A stretch of DNA of 64,000 bases from Datisca glomerata. Its lineage: Eukaryota; Streptophyta; Magnoliopsida; Cucurbitales; Datiscaceae. Shown one piece after another: positions 1 through 10,369 of the stretch; position 1 is the stretch's first letter; each line of letters starts with the position of its first letter. The stretch covers positions 2,109,797-2,173,796 of the forward strand of contig QANY01003900.1 of NCBI GenBank assembly GCA_003255025.1, read 5' to 3'. The notes under the pieces were generated by a model. The model was not told the DNA's origin. It did no database searches and saw nothing but the letters and a program-made list of their open reading frames with translations. The translations under genes and the position numbers were made by a program.

Positions 1-2
1 CC

Positions 3-128
3 AGATCCATTCAAGATTGTGCATATCTTCATGCGGATAATAAGCTTTTCAGTTCTAGATGGACAAGCTGTGACTGGATGGTGGAGGATCTTCAGAAGAA
101 CCGATTGAGCTCTATCTTTATGTACTGA
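3..128 (+). CDS. Terminal exon of an unrecognised gene (partial)
   Basis: An open frame enters from the left edge and runs 41 codons to a TGA at 126-128. Its composition looks like real protein: it is rich in Cys, Trp and Asp and contains RWTSCDWMVEDLQK near the end. The downstream sequence turns AT-rich at once, and an AATAAA at 263-268 would fit a plant polyadenylation signal about 135 bases after the stop. I do not recognise the family. The upstream exons lie outside the window, so the splice phase cannot be checked and the exon may start anywhere from base 1. It could also be a chance open frame, but the stop followed by a UTR-like tail favours a genuine 3' end. Confidence 0.4.
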   Translation, partial: RSIQDCAYLHADNKLFSSRWTSCDWMVEDLQKNRLSSIFMY

Positions 129-324
129 TTATGTACATGTTTCCCTCTCTTAGCGTTAATATATTTTTATTGGTCTATTCTAACACTTATAGTAGTTTAT
201 CTATATTTAGATCTGTCGATTTTGTTTCAGAACTTAGAATGTTTGTAACTCTGTGCATTATTAATAAAATTATACCTTTATAAAAAAACTTTATCCTAAT
301 TTGTAAACAAATAAAAATAGTAGA

Positions 325-510
325 AAACTATAAAATGCACCATCCAACTTTACACTTTATAATATTTTCTAATTTTAAACTTTTATTTTTATCATTTATA
401 ATCTTAAGATTATATTTGTAATTCAAAGTTAACCTTCTGTCCATATTAATTTATAGTGACAGTGTCAGTAATAAAGCAATTACGCTTCGTCATTTTTGAT
501 TTTCACATGA
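325..510 (+). repeat. Left copy of an inverted repeat pair (partner 10000-10185)
   Basis: This stretch resembles the reverse complement of 10000-10185. Both begin with AAAACTATAAAAT, share TTTTATTTT, GTCCA(T/C)ATTAATT and AAGCAATTAC blocks, and end with a CGTCATTTT block. Divergence is substantial, so the copies are old. The family is not recognised; a MITE or the ends of a larger DNA transposon are the likeliest origins. The bases between 511 and about 740 hold no gene I can see. Confidence 0.5.
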
Positions 511-744
511 TTGAAACTCTGCCTTTATTCCCCTACCATCTGTTTGTTTTACCTTATGGCACATTTCCTTTGTTCGTCTAGACCACTCCTTGAAGGGAAA
601 AATAAAATAGACAATCACCGACCAAAATTCATGGATTTTTTATTTTAATAAGAAATTATTAAAATGAACTTATCCTCAACGTGGAAAGGAGGTGTTTACA
701 TGGAGAGAGGGATAGGTCATTTTTTGAAAAACCAGGTTCGTGGA

Positions 745-1030
745 AGCAGACCTCATGTTTAGAGGTCTCATTTAAAGACCTCATGTTTTGACAACATAGA
801 CCTCAGGACCTTGTTCAACGAGGTCCTAAAAGACCTGGTTTCATGAGATAATAGACCTCGTTCATGAGGTAATAAAGACCTTGTTGAACGAGATCTTTAA
901 GAGGTCACGTACCTCTTTGACATAAATGGGTCTATGACCTCTTGTCACCTCAATCAAACTTCTTTATGTCAAAGAGGTATGTGACCTATTGTCACCTCAA
1001 TCAAACTTTTTTATGTCAAACAGGTCTGAC
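745..1030. repeat. Palindrome-rich subterminal repeats, left end of PMD/MULE element
   Basis: Many copies of GACCTC and its complement GAGGTC form short imperfect hairpins, for example ACCTC-GTTCAT-GAGGT near 855-875. A direct repeat of about 46 bp, beginning near TGACCT(C/A)TTGTCACC, occurs twice between about 930 and 1025. The block directly precedes the transposase remnant. Together with the palindromic block at 4325-4610 it brackets the PMD/MULE coding remnants, so I read it as the left subterminal region of that transposon. Exact ends and target duplications were not found. Confidence 0.5.
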
Positions 1031-1460
1031 GATTTAAGTGATGGGATGGGGTGAGAACTCACCTCTTTCTTTTTTCCCTCCCCTCATTATTGCAACGACG
1101 CCAACCATCTTAGTTCCCCCCAGCCATTCCCACACCTCAGTCCAGATTCGATCACTGTCGATCATCTACCACCATCTTAGCCGCCAAGTTCTTGACTTCC
1201 TAGTACATTAGGTATAAATATTATTTAAAACTCTAATTGTTTATATGTTTTGATTCAATTGTTCTTTAAGTTTTTGTTCGTTGTCAGTGAAATTTTTTGG
1301 AAATATTAATGATGTTGTTAGTAAATTAGACTTTATTAGTGATCGAATGGTTACTAAGGTTTGGTTTTGTAATATTTAAAAAATTTCTTTCAATAATAAA
1401 AAAATGGTTATGCTGTTTATATTTTCGTTTATACAGGTATTCAATTTGGAGGAAGATTAC

Positions 1461-1807
1461 GTTGGCTAGAAATATGTTAGCATTATTACATATGGATGGC
1501 CAGGTAGTTTACGGATCAAATGGGACCAATTATGATTGTAATTCGATTAAGGGAATTAATGTGTACAGTGGAATGAACGTTGATCAATTACATGATATCA
1601 TATGCAATGCCTTGTCAATTGACCGTATCCTTACAAAGCTCGACATAACTTGTCACTTACCATTAATCTTGGTGTTGGGTTGTGCAACTATGTGACTTGA
1701 GAAAACCAAGTGTGCGTATTCGATGTGGAATTTACAAGCAAGAAGGACATAATCCTCGAGCATGTCCATCCCGTCAAAGTGAAGCCATCGACAATCTAGA
1801 ATCTTAA
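1461..1807 (+). pseudogene. MULE (MuDR-type) transposase remnant, internally deleted
   Basis: The frame from about 1461 reads like the N-terminal domain that precedes the transposase core of plant Mutator-like elements: a G-rich start, then MDGQVVYGSNG, then YSGMNVDQLHDIICNA, ending near the usual cysteine-and-proline step (TCHLPL). A stop at about 1693 ends that frame. The next frame reads RCGIYKQEGHNPRACPSRQ, which resembles the zinc knuckle at the extreme C-terminus of such transposases (Cys, Gly-His and Cys visible), and ends at TAA 1805-1807. The whole catalytic DDE core, normally several hundred residues, is missing between the two pieces. The gene is dead, but its ends identify the family. 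Confidence 0.65.
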
Positions 1808-2030
1808 TCATTCATCAATATAGTAGATTTTTTTTTTGTTACGAACGATGTAATTTGATATTCAATGCCATGTAACATTAATGATGTATTTTGACATTCT
1901 ATGTCATGGAATATTAATATGTCAATTTAATTTTACCTTTACATTTATAAGTTGCCATTTTCTTTACTTATGATCTATTTGTTATTTTAAATTAGTTCTG
2001 ACATTTTCTTTACATATGATATAACAGCAT

Positions 2031-4040
2031 GGAGCCTAGACAATCAGAGCATCAGTATTATATATACAGGGTGATCATCGATGACAATCTATTTGGGAAT
2101 TCGATGACTCTGAAGCTTTATGTTGTCATCGTCGAGAAGTTATGGTGCAATGGACCATGAGACTACACAGACGCATCATTCCACATTTATAATAGTCTGG
2201 ATTCTATGGAGGTGCACGATTGGGATTTATATCACTAGATTGGCATTTGATAACAACATTGTGGAGAGATGGCACCCTAAGACTCATACATTACACTTTG
2301 TTCATGGTGAATACACTATTACTCTCCAGGATGTAGCTATACAATTGGGACTCCCAGTTGACAAAATGGTTATCTCAGGTCCTTCAGTTATAGACTGGGG
2401 TTAGGTATGTGAGAGTTTGCTACATGTTAGACCTAATAATCGTCAACTATCAGGATCACGATTGAATTTATCATGGTTGACATCACAATTTCCTCCTTTA
2501 CCTGATGATGTTGACGAACTTAGTGTGCAACACTATGCACGAGTATATATTATGCAATTGGGGATTTTTTATTTCCTAACAAGTCTAATAATTTAGTAAA
2601 CTTGATGTTTCAAGCCTTGTTGGATGACTTTGGCATTACGGTCAATATAGCTGGGGTAGTGCATGTCTCGATTGGCTATATAGAGAGCTATGCAGAGGTT
2701 GCCTTATGGGTGCACATGAAATTGCGGCCCATTGATATTATTGCAAGTATGGGCATGTGATAGATTCCCTCATTTAGCACCATCGAGGTTACAACAAGTC
2801 ATACATGATGATTTCAACGAGGATGGTCTTTCATTGCCTCCACCTCCGTCAGGTATATGATATGATGATTTGATATTTTTACCCAATTTTCATTATGTTA
2901 TATTACTTCTTATATGTTAATTTACGACTTATGATATTCCATAGATGGGAAAGATTCATTTTGTGTCATGGACCCACACATGTATTAATGCAATACTGAT
3001 TCATGTTAGATAACAGACCCCAGACATGGTAACATCACATAACTATGATATATGTTATATTGACGTCATGTAATATTGGATTATTGTATAACTATTTTTC
3101 ACAATATTTTGATAGGTTATATGACAACCTTACTCGAATATCATTTCTAGCCTTCCAACTGATTACATTAACAACCATGGTATTTGGCAAACTATCTCCC
3201 CATTGATTTGCTTTCACATAGTGGAATGTCATAGACTTGATCGCGTGATGCGACAATTCAACATCACTCAAATTGTGCTAGAACCATGTGATAATGAACC
3301 AGACTTACATTCTATTGATTTAAGGGGATGTCATGAACTTGATTGATGACTTGAATATCATCAGTACATTGAGAAATGGAATGCACGTAGAGATAACATT
3401 CCCGACCATGTAGTATCCCAAGAGGAAGATAGTTACTCTTACTTCAATTAGTATCAGACTATCACACAACGTTCATGGTATTTATATGAATTTGTTAATA
3501 TTTATTTTATTTGTTTATACTTAAAAGTGTATTTTTTGTTGTTTAATGTAGAAAGATACCATACACCACCTCGATGACTTGACATTGCATGGGCCAGATC
3601 AGGCAATTATGTTTATATGTGATGCTTGTGGAACAACAATTCAAGCAATGGAATACGTGCATGAGGTATATCGTCCATCCAGTACACCTAGTCGGACACA
3701 AAATTCATCACAACATTGTAGTTGAATTGTAAATGATGAGGATAACATGCCTTAGTATTAGCCATTTACACCACTGATCTACGAAACAATCAGAGATGAG
3801 TTTGTGATGCAAGTTACTTCTACTTTTAAACTTGCACATCAACCTTGAAGACTTAGAAGACAATGGACATCACGAGGAAGTAGTGGATGACATGCCCCTA
3901 TCTCTGATGGCATCCCAATTATGTACAATGAAGAAGGTGATACAGCTTCCAAGGATCCATCACAAGAGTCCACTCAATCGTAAATGTATGCAAAACGTCC
4001 AAGAAGAACAAAAAGAGCACCCACCTTGTGAGACAATGAT
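2031..4040 (+). pseudogene. Plant mobile domain (PMD, MAIN/PP7-long-like) pseudogene of a transposon
   Basis: Frame-shifting pieces together follow the plant mobile domain, the transposon-derived family often annotated as serine/threonine phosphatase 7 long form homologue or aminotransferase-like. Pieces seen in order: ERWHPKTHTLHFVHGEYTIT and LQDVAIQLGLPVDKMVISG (about 2262-2375); RPNNRQLSGSRLNLSWLTSQ (about 2430-2490); LDDFGIT (about 2620); GPTHVLMQY near 2970; FHIVECHRLDRVMRQFNIT (about 3210-3270); and WNARRDNIPDHVVSQEEDSY (about 3377-3435). A C-terminal tail carries HLDDLTLHGPDQAIMFICDA (about 3565-3620). Introns may separate some blocks, but in-frame stops and frameshifts occur inside conserved blocks, so it is not an intact gene. 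The MULE remnant just upstream shares its strand, in keeping with the known association of PMD genes with Mutator-like elements. Confidence 0.75.
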
Positions 4041-4324
4041 TAGTCTTTCATTATTTGCCTTACACATCTATGTATGTTATGACTTATGTATGTTATGTAT
4101 GTTATAACTTAATGTTATCTTATCTGAACTATTTTATTAGTATTGTTAAGATATTGATTTCTTGGTTATTTTAAAGTTGTTAAGATGTTGATGAATTTGT
4201 AGTATTAATGAGTGTAAGAGATAGATAGTAGGATGGATAAATAATATCGTTTTAGCTGCTGAATATGTGTGTAGATGGTACATTGATTAAATTTAAAGTA
4301 ATATTTTATTGATGAGTGGGAAGG

Positions 4325-4610
4325 AAAAAATTGAACTCGCCTCTTCAAGAGATAAACTCCATTACAAAAGAACTCGCCTCTTCAAGAGGCGAGGTTCATT
4401 ACAAGGCCATTCAAAGAAGTGAATTCTATATAACTGAACTCGCCTCTTGAAGAGGTGAGCTGGTTTCAAATCAAACTCGCCTCTTCAAGTGGAAAGTTTC
4501 TACATAGAATGCGCCTCTCGTAGAGGGGAGCTCTGTTGACATGGCATCTTACGTGGCAACACCGAAATCACCTTTTTAAGAGGCAATTTCCACGTGATCA
4601 AATTTGTATC
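4325..4610. repeat. Palindromic subterminal repeats, right end of PMD/MULE element
   Basis: The motif CTCGCCTCTT followed by one base and AAGAGGCGAG forms a perfect 10-bp-arm odd palindrome at 4373-4393. Four degenerate relatives lie within about 160 bp (near 4333, 4438, 4483 and 4510). This mirrors the GACCTC/GAGGTC palindromes at 745-1030, and I take it as the opposite subterminal region of the same element. A short AT-rich match (ATTATTAAAAT) between about 655 and the reverse complement of about 4640-4650 may be a worn terminal inverted repeat. The function is unknown; transposase-binding sites are one possibility. Confidence 0.5.
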
Positions 4611-4626
4611 ATTTCTTTAAATAGTT

Positions 4627-5009
4627 TCAAAAGTAGTATATTTTAATAATAAGTTTAAAAAACATACTAAAGGCCGAATACTGCCAAATTAGGAAGACAC
4701 AGTAAAGAAGATGAAGAAGAATTAAATGTGACAACGAATGACAAATGTAATAGAATTCATTATGTGGGTAGCTAATTGTGAGCCCACCAACGTCATAGGC
4801 CATCCAGTACGAGAAGATATCTTCTACAAATGGCTCTTTGATGAACTTATGATGCAATAAAATTTATTGTGCTCGTATTTTCTTAAAAGTCAGATCAGAT
4901 TCATGAAGACGAAGATAGTATTGTCATCCCCCATCAAGAACCATCGAACGTTCTTCGTCTTGGCCATAAGGTCTCAGACACGATCTCTGAGAGATGAAGT
5001 GTTGACTGG
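4627..5009. other. No recognisable gene
   Basis: This unassigned sequence lies between the PMD/MULE element and the copia LTR. Short open frames exist on both strands but none shows a domain or codon pattern I recognise. Confidence 0.5.
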
Positions 5010-5322
5010 TGTAAGGATTCTTGATATACAAGAAAGATCAACAAGAATATAATAGAGTTGGGAGTAGAGGAAGGATTGAGTGAGAAGATAGAAAGATGGG
5101 GAGAATTAGAAATGAGTAATTCTCATTAACATTAATCAAGTATGATAAGCCTATATATAAGAGATTTTACCTCATGATAGTTACAAGTCTATATTAACTG
5201 TCAAAAGGAAATATATCAGTTAAACATTAACTTCTAAAGGACCTAAGCTGTAAGTAAATAGGGTTACCAACTGTACAAACATATATTAACAAGTTTAAAC
5301 ATTAAACTTATATACACTAGCA
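5010..5322 (-). repeat. 3' LTR of copia element 1
   Basis: Starts with TG (5010) and ends with CA (5322) on the plus strand. It shares ATTCTTGATATAC, CATTAACATTAAT, ATATATCAGTTAAACATTAA, CCAACTGTACAAACA and ATTAACAAGTTTAAA with 9031-9315. It is slightly longer than its partner, about 313 against 285 bp. Confidence 0.85.
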
Positions 5323-5337
5323 AATATCCCCGTCAAA
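5323..5337 (-). promoter_or_regulatory. Polypurine tract of copia element 1
   Basis: Read on the minus strand the bases are TTTGACGGGGATATT, directly abutting the 3' LTR. This is the expected position and composition for the plus-strand primer of copia reverse transcription. Confidence 0.7.
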
Positions 5338-5479
5338 CTGATGCTTCCTAGAGGAAGAAATAGTTTGGACCTTAATGAAGTATACTGAGGGGGCCAATGA
5401 TTTGGTGAAGATATCAGCAAGTTGATATTGAGTGCATATATAGCTAACACACAGGCCCTTTGTAGCTAACACATTTCCC

Positions 5480-6990
5480 TTATGAACTAGAAGTCAATCT
5501 TAATATGTTTGGTTTTGGCATTGAATACAGGATTTGAGGCCAAGTCAATAGCAGAGACACTGTCACACCAAAGATGAGGTGGAGTAGGTAGTATGATATG
5601 CACTCCTCTACTAGTTGTCGTATCCATGATATTTCAGCTATAACATTGGCAAGAGCCTTGTATTCTGCTTCTGTAGTGAACCTATAAATAGTAGATTGTT
5701 TCTTTTTTGCTATCCAAGATATGGGATTAGATCCTAGGAAGACCACAAAGGCTAAGGTTGATCTTCTATCCTTAGTGTGCCCTACCTAATCTGAGTCACA
5801 GAAAGCGTTGAGACGCATAATGACTTTTTGAAACATAATCCAATAATCTGAGGTCCATGTTAGGTATTTGAGAATTGTTTTGCCAATCGATAGGTGGGTA
5901 GATGCGGGATTGTGCACGAACTGGCATGCCTTATTGATAAAAAAAACTAATATCAGATCCAGTGAATGTCAAATATTGCAACCATCCTACCAAAATTCTA
6001 TAGTGAGTAACATCAGCGAGTTGTTGAGAAGTGTCATAAAAGTCTATTTTAAGAGACAATGGTGTCTTACAAGGCGTGGCATTGCTTAGACCAAATTTAT
6101 GCAATAAATCAGAAACATACTTATGCTGATAAACAAATATACCTCTATTTGGTTGCTGAATTTACATACCAAGGAAAGACTTGACATGACTTAAGTCTGT
6201 CATTTCAAACTCTAATTTAAGCTTATTAATAAGGGAAACAATGTATGTAGTAGTAGTTCAAGTTATAATGATATCATCTATATACAGTAACAAGTAAATA
6301 ATAGCATAACCAAATTTGCAAACAAATAGAGATGTTGAATAGTAGAGGGAATAAAGCCCAAAGTGTGTAGAAATGTGGTGAACCCCTCGAACCAAGCTCT
6401 AGGAGCTTGTTTGAGACCATAGAGTGATTTTTTCAATCTACATACATGAGTTGGACAATTTGGGTCTACAAGACCTTGAGGTTGAGTCATAAAAACCTTT
6501 TCTTGTAGATACCTATTAAGAAATGCATTCTTTACATCAAGCGGATGTAAAATCATGAACTTTGGGCTACTAAGGACAAAAGAATTCTGACTATGGTGGA
6601 CTTCACAACTGGATTGAAAGTTTCATTGTAGTCCAAACCAGGCTGTTGGTGATACCTTTTGACCACCAATCTAACCTTATACCTTACCATACTACCATCT
6701 GGGTTGTGCTTCAGCTTGTACACCCATTTACATCCCACTACATTTTTATTAGGTGAAAGAGGATTCAATGTCCATGTGCCTTGTTGTTGCAAGGCATTAA
6801 ACTCATCTTTCATTGCCTTTCTCCAAGTTACTGATGTTGATGATATTGAATATGAAAATGGCTCAACTTCTTCAATTGGAAAATTGATAGGCTTTGATGT
6901 TGCAAAGTACACATTTTTCTTAGATATTCTAGACTTAGACCTGGTCTGCACAGGATGTTCATTTACAGTAAACATAATATTTGACAAATC
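5480..6990 (-). pseudogene. Copia 1 reverse transcriptase and RNase H remnants
   Basis: On the minus strand, 6987-6553 reads the start of the copia RT domain: WRKAMKDEFNALQQQGTW, then GCKWVYKLKHNPDGSMVRYK and a degenerate YNETFNPVVK. Next, 6556-6278 gives LDVKNAFLNRYLQEKVFMTQ and SLYGLKQAPRAWFE, classic copia RT blocks; these two frames overlap at a frameshift. The YVDD catalytic region around 6240-6290 is degraded. From about 5746 to 5480 the RNase H signature [20 protein letters not shown] is legible. In life the domain would copy element RNA into cDNA in cytoplasmic particles; here multiple disruptions rule that out. Confidence 0.85.
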
Positions 6991-7299
6991 ATTTTCAGCT
7001 GGTATAGCAGTTTGTATATCAATGGCAAAGTAGTGACATGTTATGTTCTAGTGTTATGAGGTGAAGAATATGATATAGGCAGATCAATAGTGACAGATTC
7101 AGTTGGGATATGATGTTTAGCATTTGCATCAGAATGAGGAAATTCAAAAGACTGATTAGAAGAACTATTAGGTGGAATGAGTAAAGATAAATGTGGAACA
7201 TAGGTAAATGACTTCGCTTAGGAAACAATAGTATTATGTGAAGTTTGTGCATCATAATTAGTAAAAGAAAATGTCTTTTCATCATACATGTCTAGATGT

Positions 7300-8040
7300 A
7301 TGCATAGTATTAGACTTAGGATTGTAACAGATATATCCCTTAGAATGTAATGATTAACCTAAAAAGATATGTTGTGAGGAACTTGGCTCAAATTTATGGG
7401 TGTTGTAAGAGAGGGTAACATGCACATCCAAACACTCTCAAGTTTTGTTAATTAGGTAAGTGACCAAAAAGCCTTTTAAAAGGGTTTTGATTATTAAGAG
7501 ATGCAAAGGACAACCTGTTTATAAGGAAAATAATAGTAGAAAAGGCATGGTATACCAGAAGTGAATAAGGATAGAAGCTTTTATTAACATGGCTAGGGCA
7601 GTCTCAACAGTGTGCCTGTTTTTCCTTTCTGCTATGTCATTTTGTTCAGGTGTATAAAGGTAGGTTATTAGGTGTAATATTTCTTCTGAGGTAAGGTAGT
7701 TATAAAAATTCTTGTTGTTAAACTCATATCCACCATCTGTTCTTAGGATTTTCAGTTTAGTGAAGAGCAAGTTTTCTATGAAAGACAACAACTTCTGAAA
7801 AATCAAAGACACTTCAGATTTATAAGGCATAGAAACAACCAAGTGTAGCTAGTAGTATTTCCAATAAAAGAGACATGGTATTTGAAATTCTCATAAGAAA
7901 AAGTTGGAGCATGACCCAAACATCACTGTATACAAGTTGTAAAGGGAATTGAGTAGTTGTCGTAACTAAGCCTGTGTCTGTCAACCGGGTTGTTGAACTA
8001 ATTGTTCCTAGAGTGCTTTGAGTGTATGATTCAGCCATGA
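7300..8040 (-). pseudogene. Copia 1 integrase remnant
   Basis: Minus-strand frames at 8038-7820 and 7842-7519 cover the GAG-pre-integrase/integrase junction (PLQLVYSDVWVM) and the catalytic core. The latter includes LKILRTDGGYEFNNKNFYNY and the AERKNRHTVETALAML block that contains the conserved Glu region. The region near 7842-7860 shifts frame. Downstream (7300-7500) it decays into short degenerate pieces. It is assigned by motif and by its position between gag and RT. Confidence 0.8.
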
Positions 8041-8499
8041 CAACAAGTTTTGTAGATGGATTGTGCCTTGGAAACCATAATCCATTCTGTGGTAATAGTC
8101 AATGCACTGTGGTTTGAGAGCCATTTATAATACATCATAGTATTGGCTTTGAGTTGTTTGAAAGGCTATATTGTTGGCTGATAAGGGAAAAGGAGAAAAT
8201 CCAAAATGGGCCAATAAAGTTCGTACCTCGGCCTCTATTTGACCTCACCTCTATTATTGTAGCGTCTGGAAGTTCTACGTTTGTTATAACCTCCTCGAAA
8301 ATAATTTGCATACTTGGTCATTTGTTGTAGTTGTGAATCTTGTTTCTTGTTTTGGTCTAATATCGACTGTTCTTCATCCTTCAAGAAAACATGTAGTTCT
8401 TCTAGATATAAAGATTCTGATCAGGTTCTTATAGAAGTCTTGAAGGCTGCATAATCTGTAGGGAATCCATTCAATGTATAGAGAAGGGCATCCTTATCA

Positions 8500-8900
8500 T
8501 CTATGTGCACAGAGACTACAGCAAGCTTATCTCATGCTTCTTTTATTCTTTGAATATACACATTGATAGTTTCATTTCCTTTCTTGACGATGGATTGCAG
8601 GTCTGACTTTAATTGAAGAATATTTACTCGAGTAAGAGAGGAAAATATCCTTTCAAGAGAGAGCCAAACCTTTCTTGATGTGTTACACCCAACAACATAA
8701 GAAAAAACTATTGGTGACAATGTTGCATTGACGAGAGTCATCAATGCTTGATCTTGGGAGAGTCATTGTTGATACTTGGGATCAATGGCTTCAGTGGCTT
8801 CTCTTTCGTCATTTGTAACAAATTTTGAGGGACATGGCAGTGTGCCATCCATATATTGGAATAGAGAGCGAGATTTCAGAATTGATGTAACTTGAAGCTT
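8500..8900 (-). pseudogene. Copia 1 gag (UBN2/retrotran_gag_2) remnant
   Basis: The minus frame 8744-8532 reads VVGCNTSRKVWLSLERIFSS, LTRVNILQLKSDLQSIVKKG and then NETINVYIQRIKEA, the centre of a copia-type gag domain. A frameshifted stretch upstream to about 8900 gives FQYMDGTLPCPSKFVTN, typical of the gag N-terminal region. The nucleocapsid zinc knuckle expected further downstream was not found and is probably lost around 8100-8450. Confidence 0.75.
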
Positions 8901-9019
8901 TCATAGAATGAAGTTACTTGAATCCAATATGATAGAAATCATATTGCATATGTTGAAAAGAAGAAAGATTGCTGAGATGATTTGTTGCTGCAATTGGATA
9001 CTACGTGTGTCCAACAAAA

Positions 9020-9030
9020 CTCTGATACCA
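9020..9030 (-). promoter_or_regulatory. tRNA-iMet primer binding site of copia element 1
   Basis: The minus strand reads TGGTATCAGAG directly after the 5' LTR, an exact match to the 11-base start of the standard plant initiator-methionine PBS. Confidence 0.9.
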
Positions 9031-9315
9031 TGTAAGTATTCTTGATATACAAAAAAAATCAAGAAGAAGAGAGTATAGTTGAGAAAGAGAGAAAGAATTA
9101 AAAAAAGGAGCAATGTTCATTAACATTAATAGAGTACAGTAAGCCTATATGACACAGGCTTTACCTCAGGATAGTTACGAGTCTAAATTAACTATCAAAA
9201 GGTAATATATCAGTTAAACATTAACTGCTAAAGAACCTAAACAGTAAATAAATAGGCTTGCCAACTGTACAAACAAATATTAACAAGTTTAAATATTAAA
9301 CTGATATATACTAGG
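9031..9315 (-). repeat. 5' LTR of copia element 1
   Basis: Partner of 5010-5322. The plus-strand edge is TGTAAGTATTCTTG, next to the PBS; the other edge is blurred near CTAGG at about 9315, where the expected CA terminus has mutated. Confidence 0.82.
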
Positions 9316-9999
9316 CTTACTACCTAACAACCGATGGCCCTACTGGTCCGTATAGGAGAACCACAAAGTGTCGCTAGAGACTTTCACAGACAGAGGAGGT
9401 TTTCATCCATCTGAGTCTTCAGACTCTTCACGTGTTTGTCTGACGTCAATATGCCCCTCATTTCCGTGGATCTGAACTATAGCTTAATGTAGATTTTTTT
9501 CTGTTCCCATATCTGATCTCAAATATATTTCTCCGAATCTTTTTGGGTCACTTCCATTTTTACAATAATTTGAATATTTATATTCTTATGAAGTTGCTTT
9601 TCAACAAATCGAAAACTGTATTAGTGAAACCAAAGCTGTAAAAATGTCAAAATGTGGTCAGATTTTTGAAGAATCTAACTAAAAATTGACAGATTTGGGA
9701 GTGACCCATAACTCTCTCCATTGGTAACAAAGCTCAATTTGCTAGGTCCACATAAATTCATAGAGCTGAAACCAATAAAGAAATGAAGAACAAAGATTTG
9801 AGAATGGGAGCCCTAGAAACTGAGTTAATGAGGATGAGAGAGATGTTGATGAATATTATAGAGCAGAAAGGTTAAAAACTAGCTTATGTGCCAAGATGAG
9901 CTCCTCAGCGAAGCCGAAGCCAACGCCTCTACGAAGACGAAACATGAAATCCTTCTGGGCGAAGAGGAAGAATGTAAAGAAAAGAAAGGGTGAAGGTTA
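9316..9999. other. No recognisable gene
   Basis: Unassigned. A short plus frame near 9782-9875 (ALETELMRMREMLMNIIEQK, then a stop) looks coiled-coil-like and may be a fragment of a host or transposon protein, but it has no recognisable context. Confidence 0.4.
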
Positions 10000-10185
10000 A
10001 AAATGGAATCACGCACCGAAAATGACGTAGTAATTGCTTAATAATGACGCGACGAATTAATGTGGACCGAATGTTATTTTTGAATTAAAAAACATAAAAT
10101 GACAAAATAAAAGTTGGTTGAAGGTGAAAAATGACAGTAAATACAAAGTTCAAGAGTGTATTTTATAGTTTTATCAAATAGTTAA
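10000..10185 (-). repeat. Right copy of an inverted repeat pair (partner 325-510)
   Basis: Its reverse complement starts AAAACTATAAAATACAC and follows 325-510 through the shared blocks listed there. The PMD/MULE element, copia element 1 and the unassigned DNA all lie between the two copies. Confidence 0.5.
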
Positions 10186-10369
10186 AGATAATTAATGTTG
10201 GGCTGATCTGATTGAAAAATGAATATATAGACAAATTAAAATAAGTTAAAGAATATTGTTTTCCATAAAAATATAAATATCATGTTAATAAATATTTTAA
10301 AAAAACAGATATCATTCGACAGCTATGTTCAATCACCATCAACCTTTTTTCTTATAGTAGCATGTAAAA

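Larger units (their letters stand above)
5010..9315 (-). mobile_element. Ty1/copia retrotransposon 1, nearly complete but defective
   Basis: The element lies on the minus strand, so its 5' LTR is at 9031-9315 and its 3' LTR at 5010-5322. Immediately inside the 5' LTR is a primer binding site complementary to initiator Met tRNA, and immediately inside the 3' LTR is a purine-rich tract. Between them the order gag, integrase, reverse transcriptase, RNase H is read right to left, which is the copia order. Numerous stops and frameshifts break the polyprotein, and the LTRs have diverged visibly by small indels, so the insertion is old. No convincing 5-bp target duplication was found: the flanks are ACTGG on the left and CTTAC on the right. 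Confidence 0.88.

Noticed and set aside
6659..7033. 124-codon plus frame across the copia RT
   Set aside because: It is the antisense shadow of clearly recognisable minus-strand RT coding sequence.
5005..9320. Target duplication for copia element 1
   Set aside because: Flanking 5-mers differ and the outer edge of the 5' LTR is worn, so none can be claimed.
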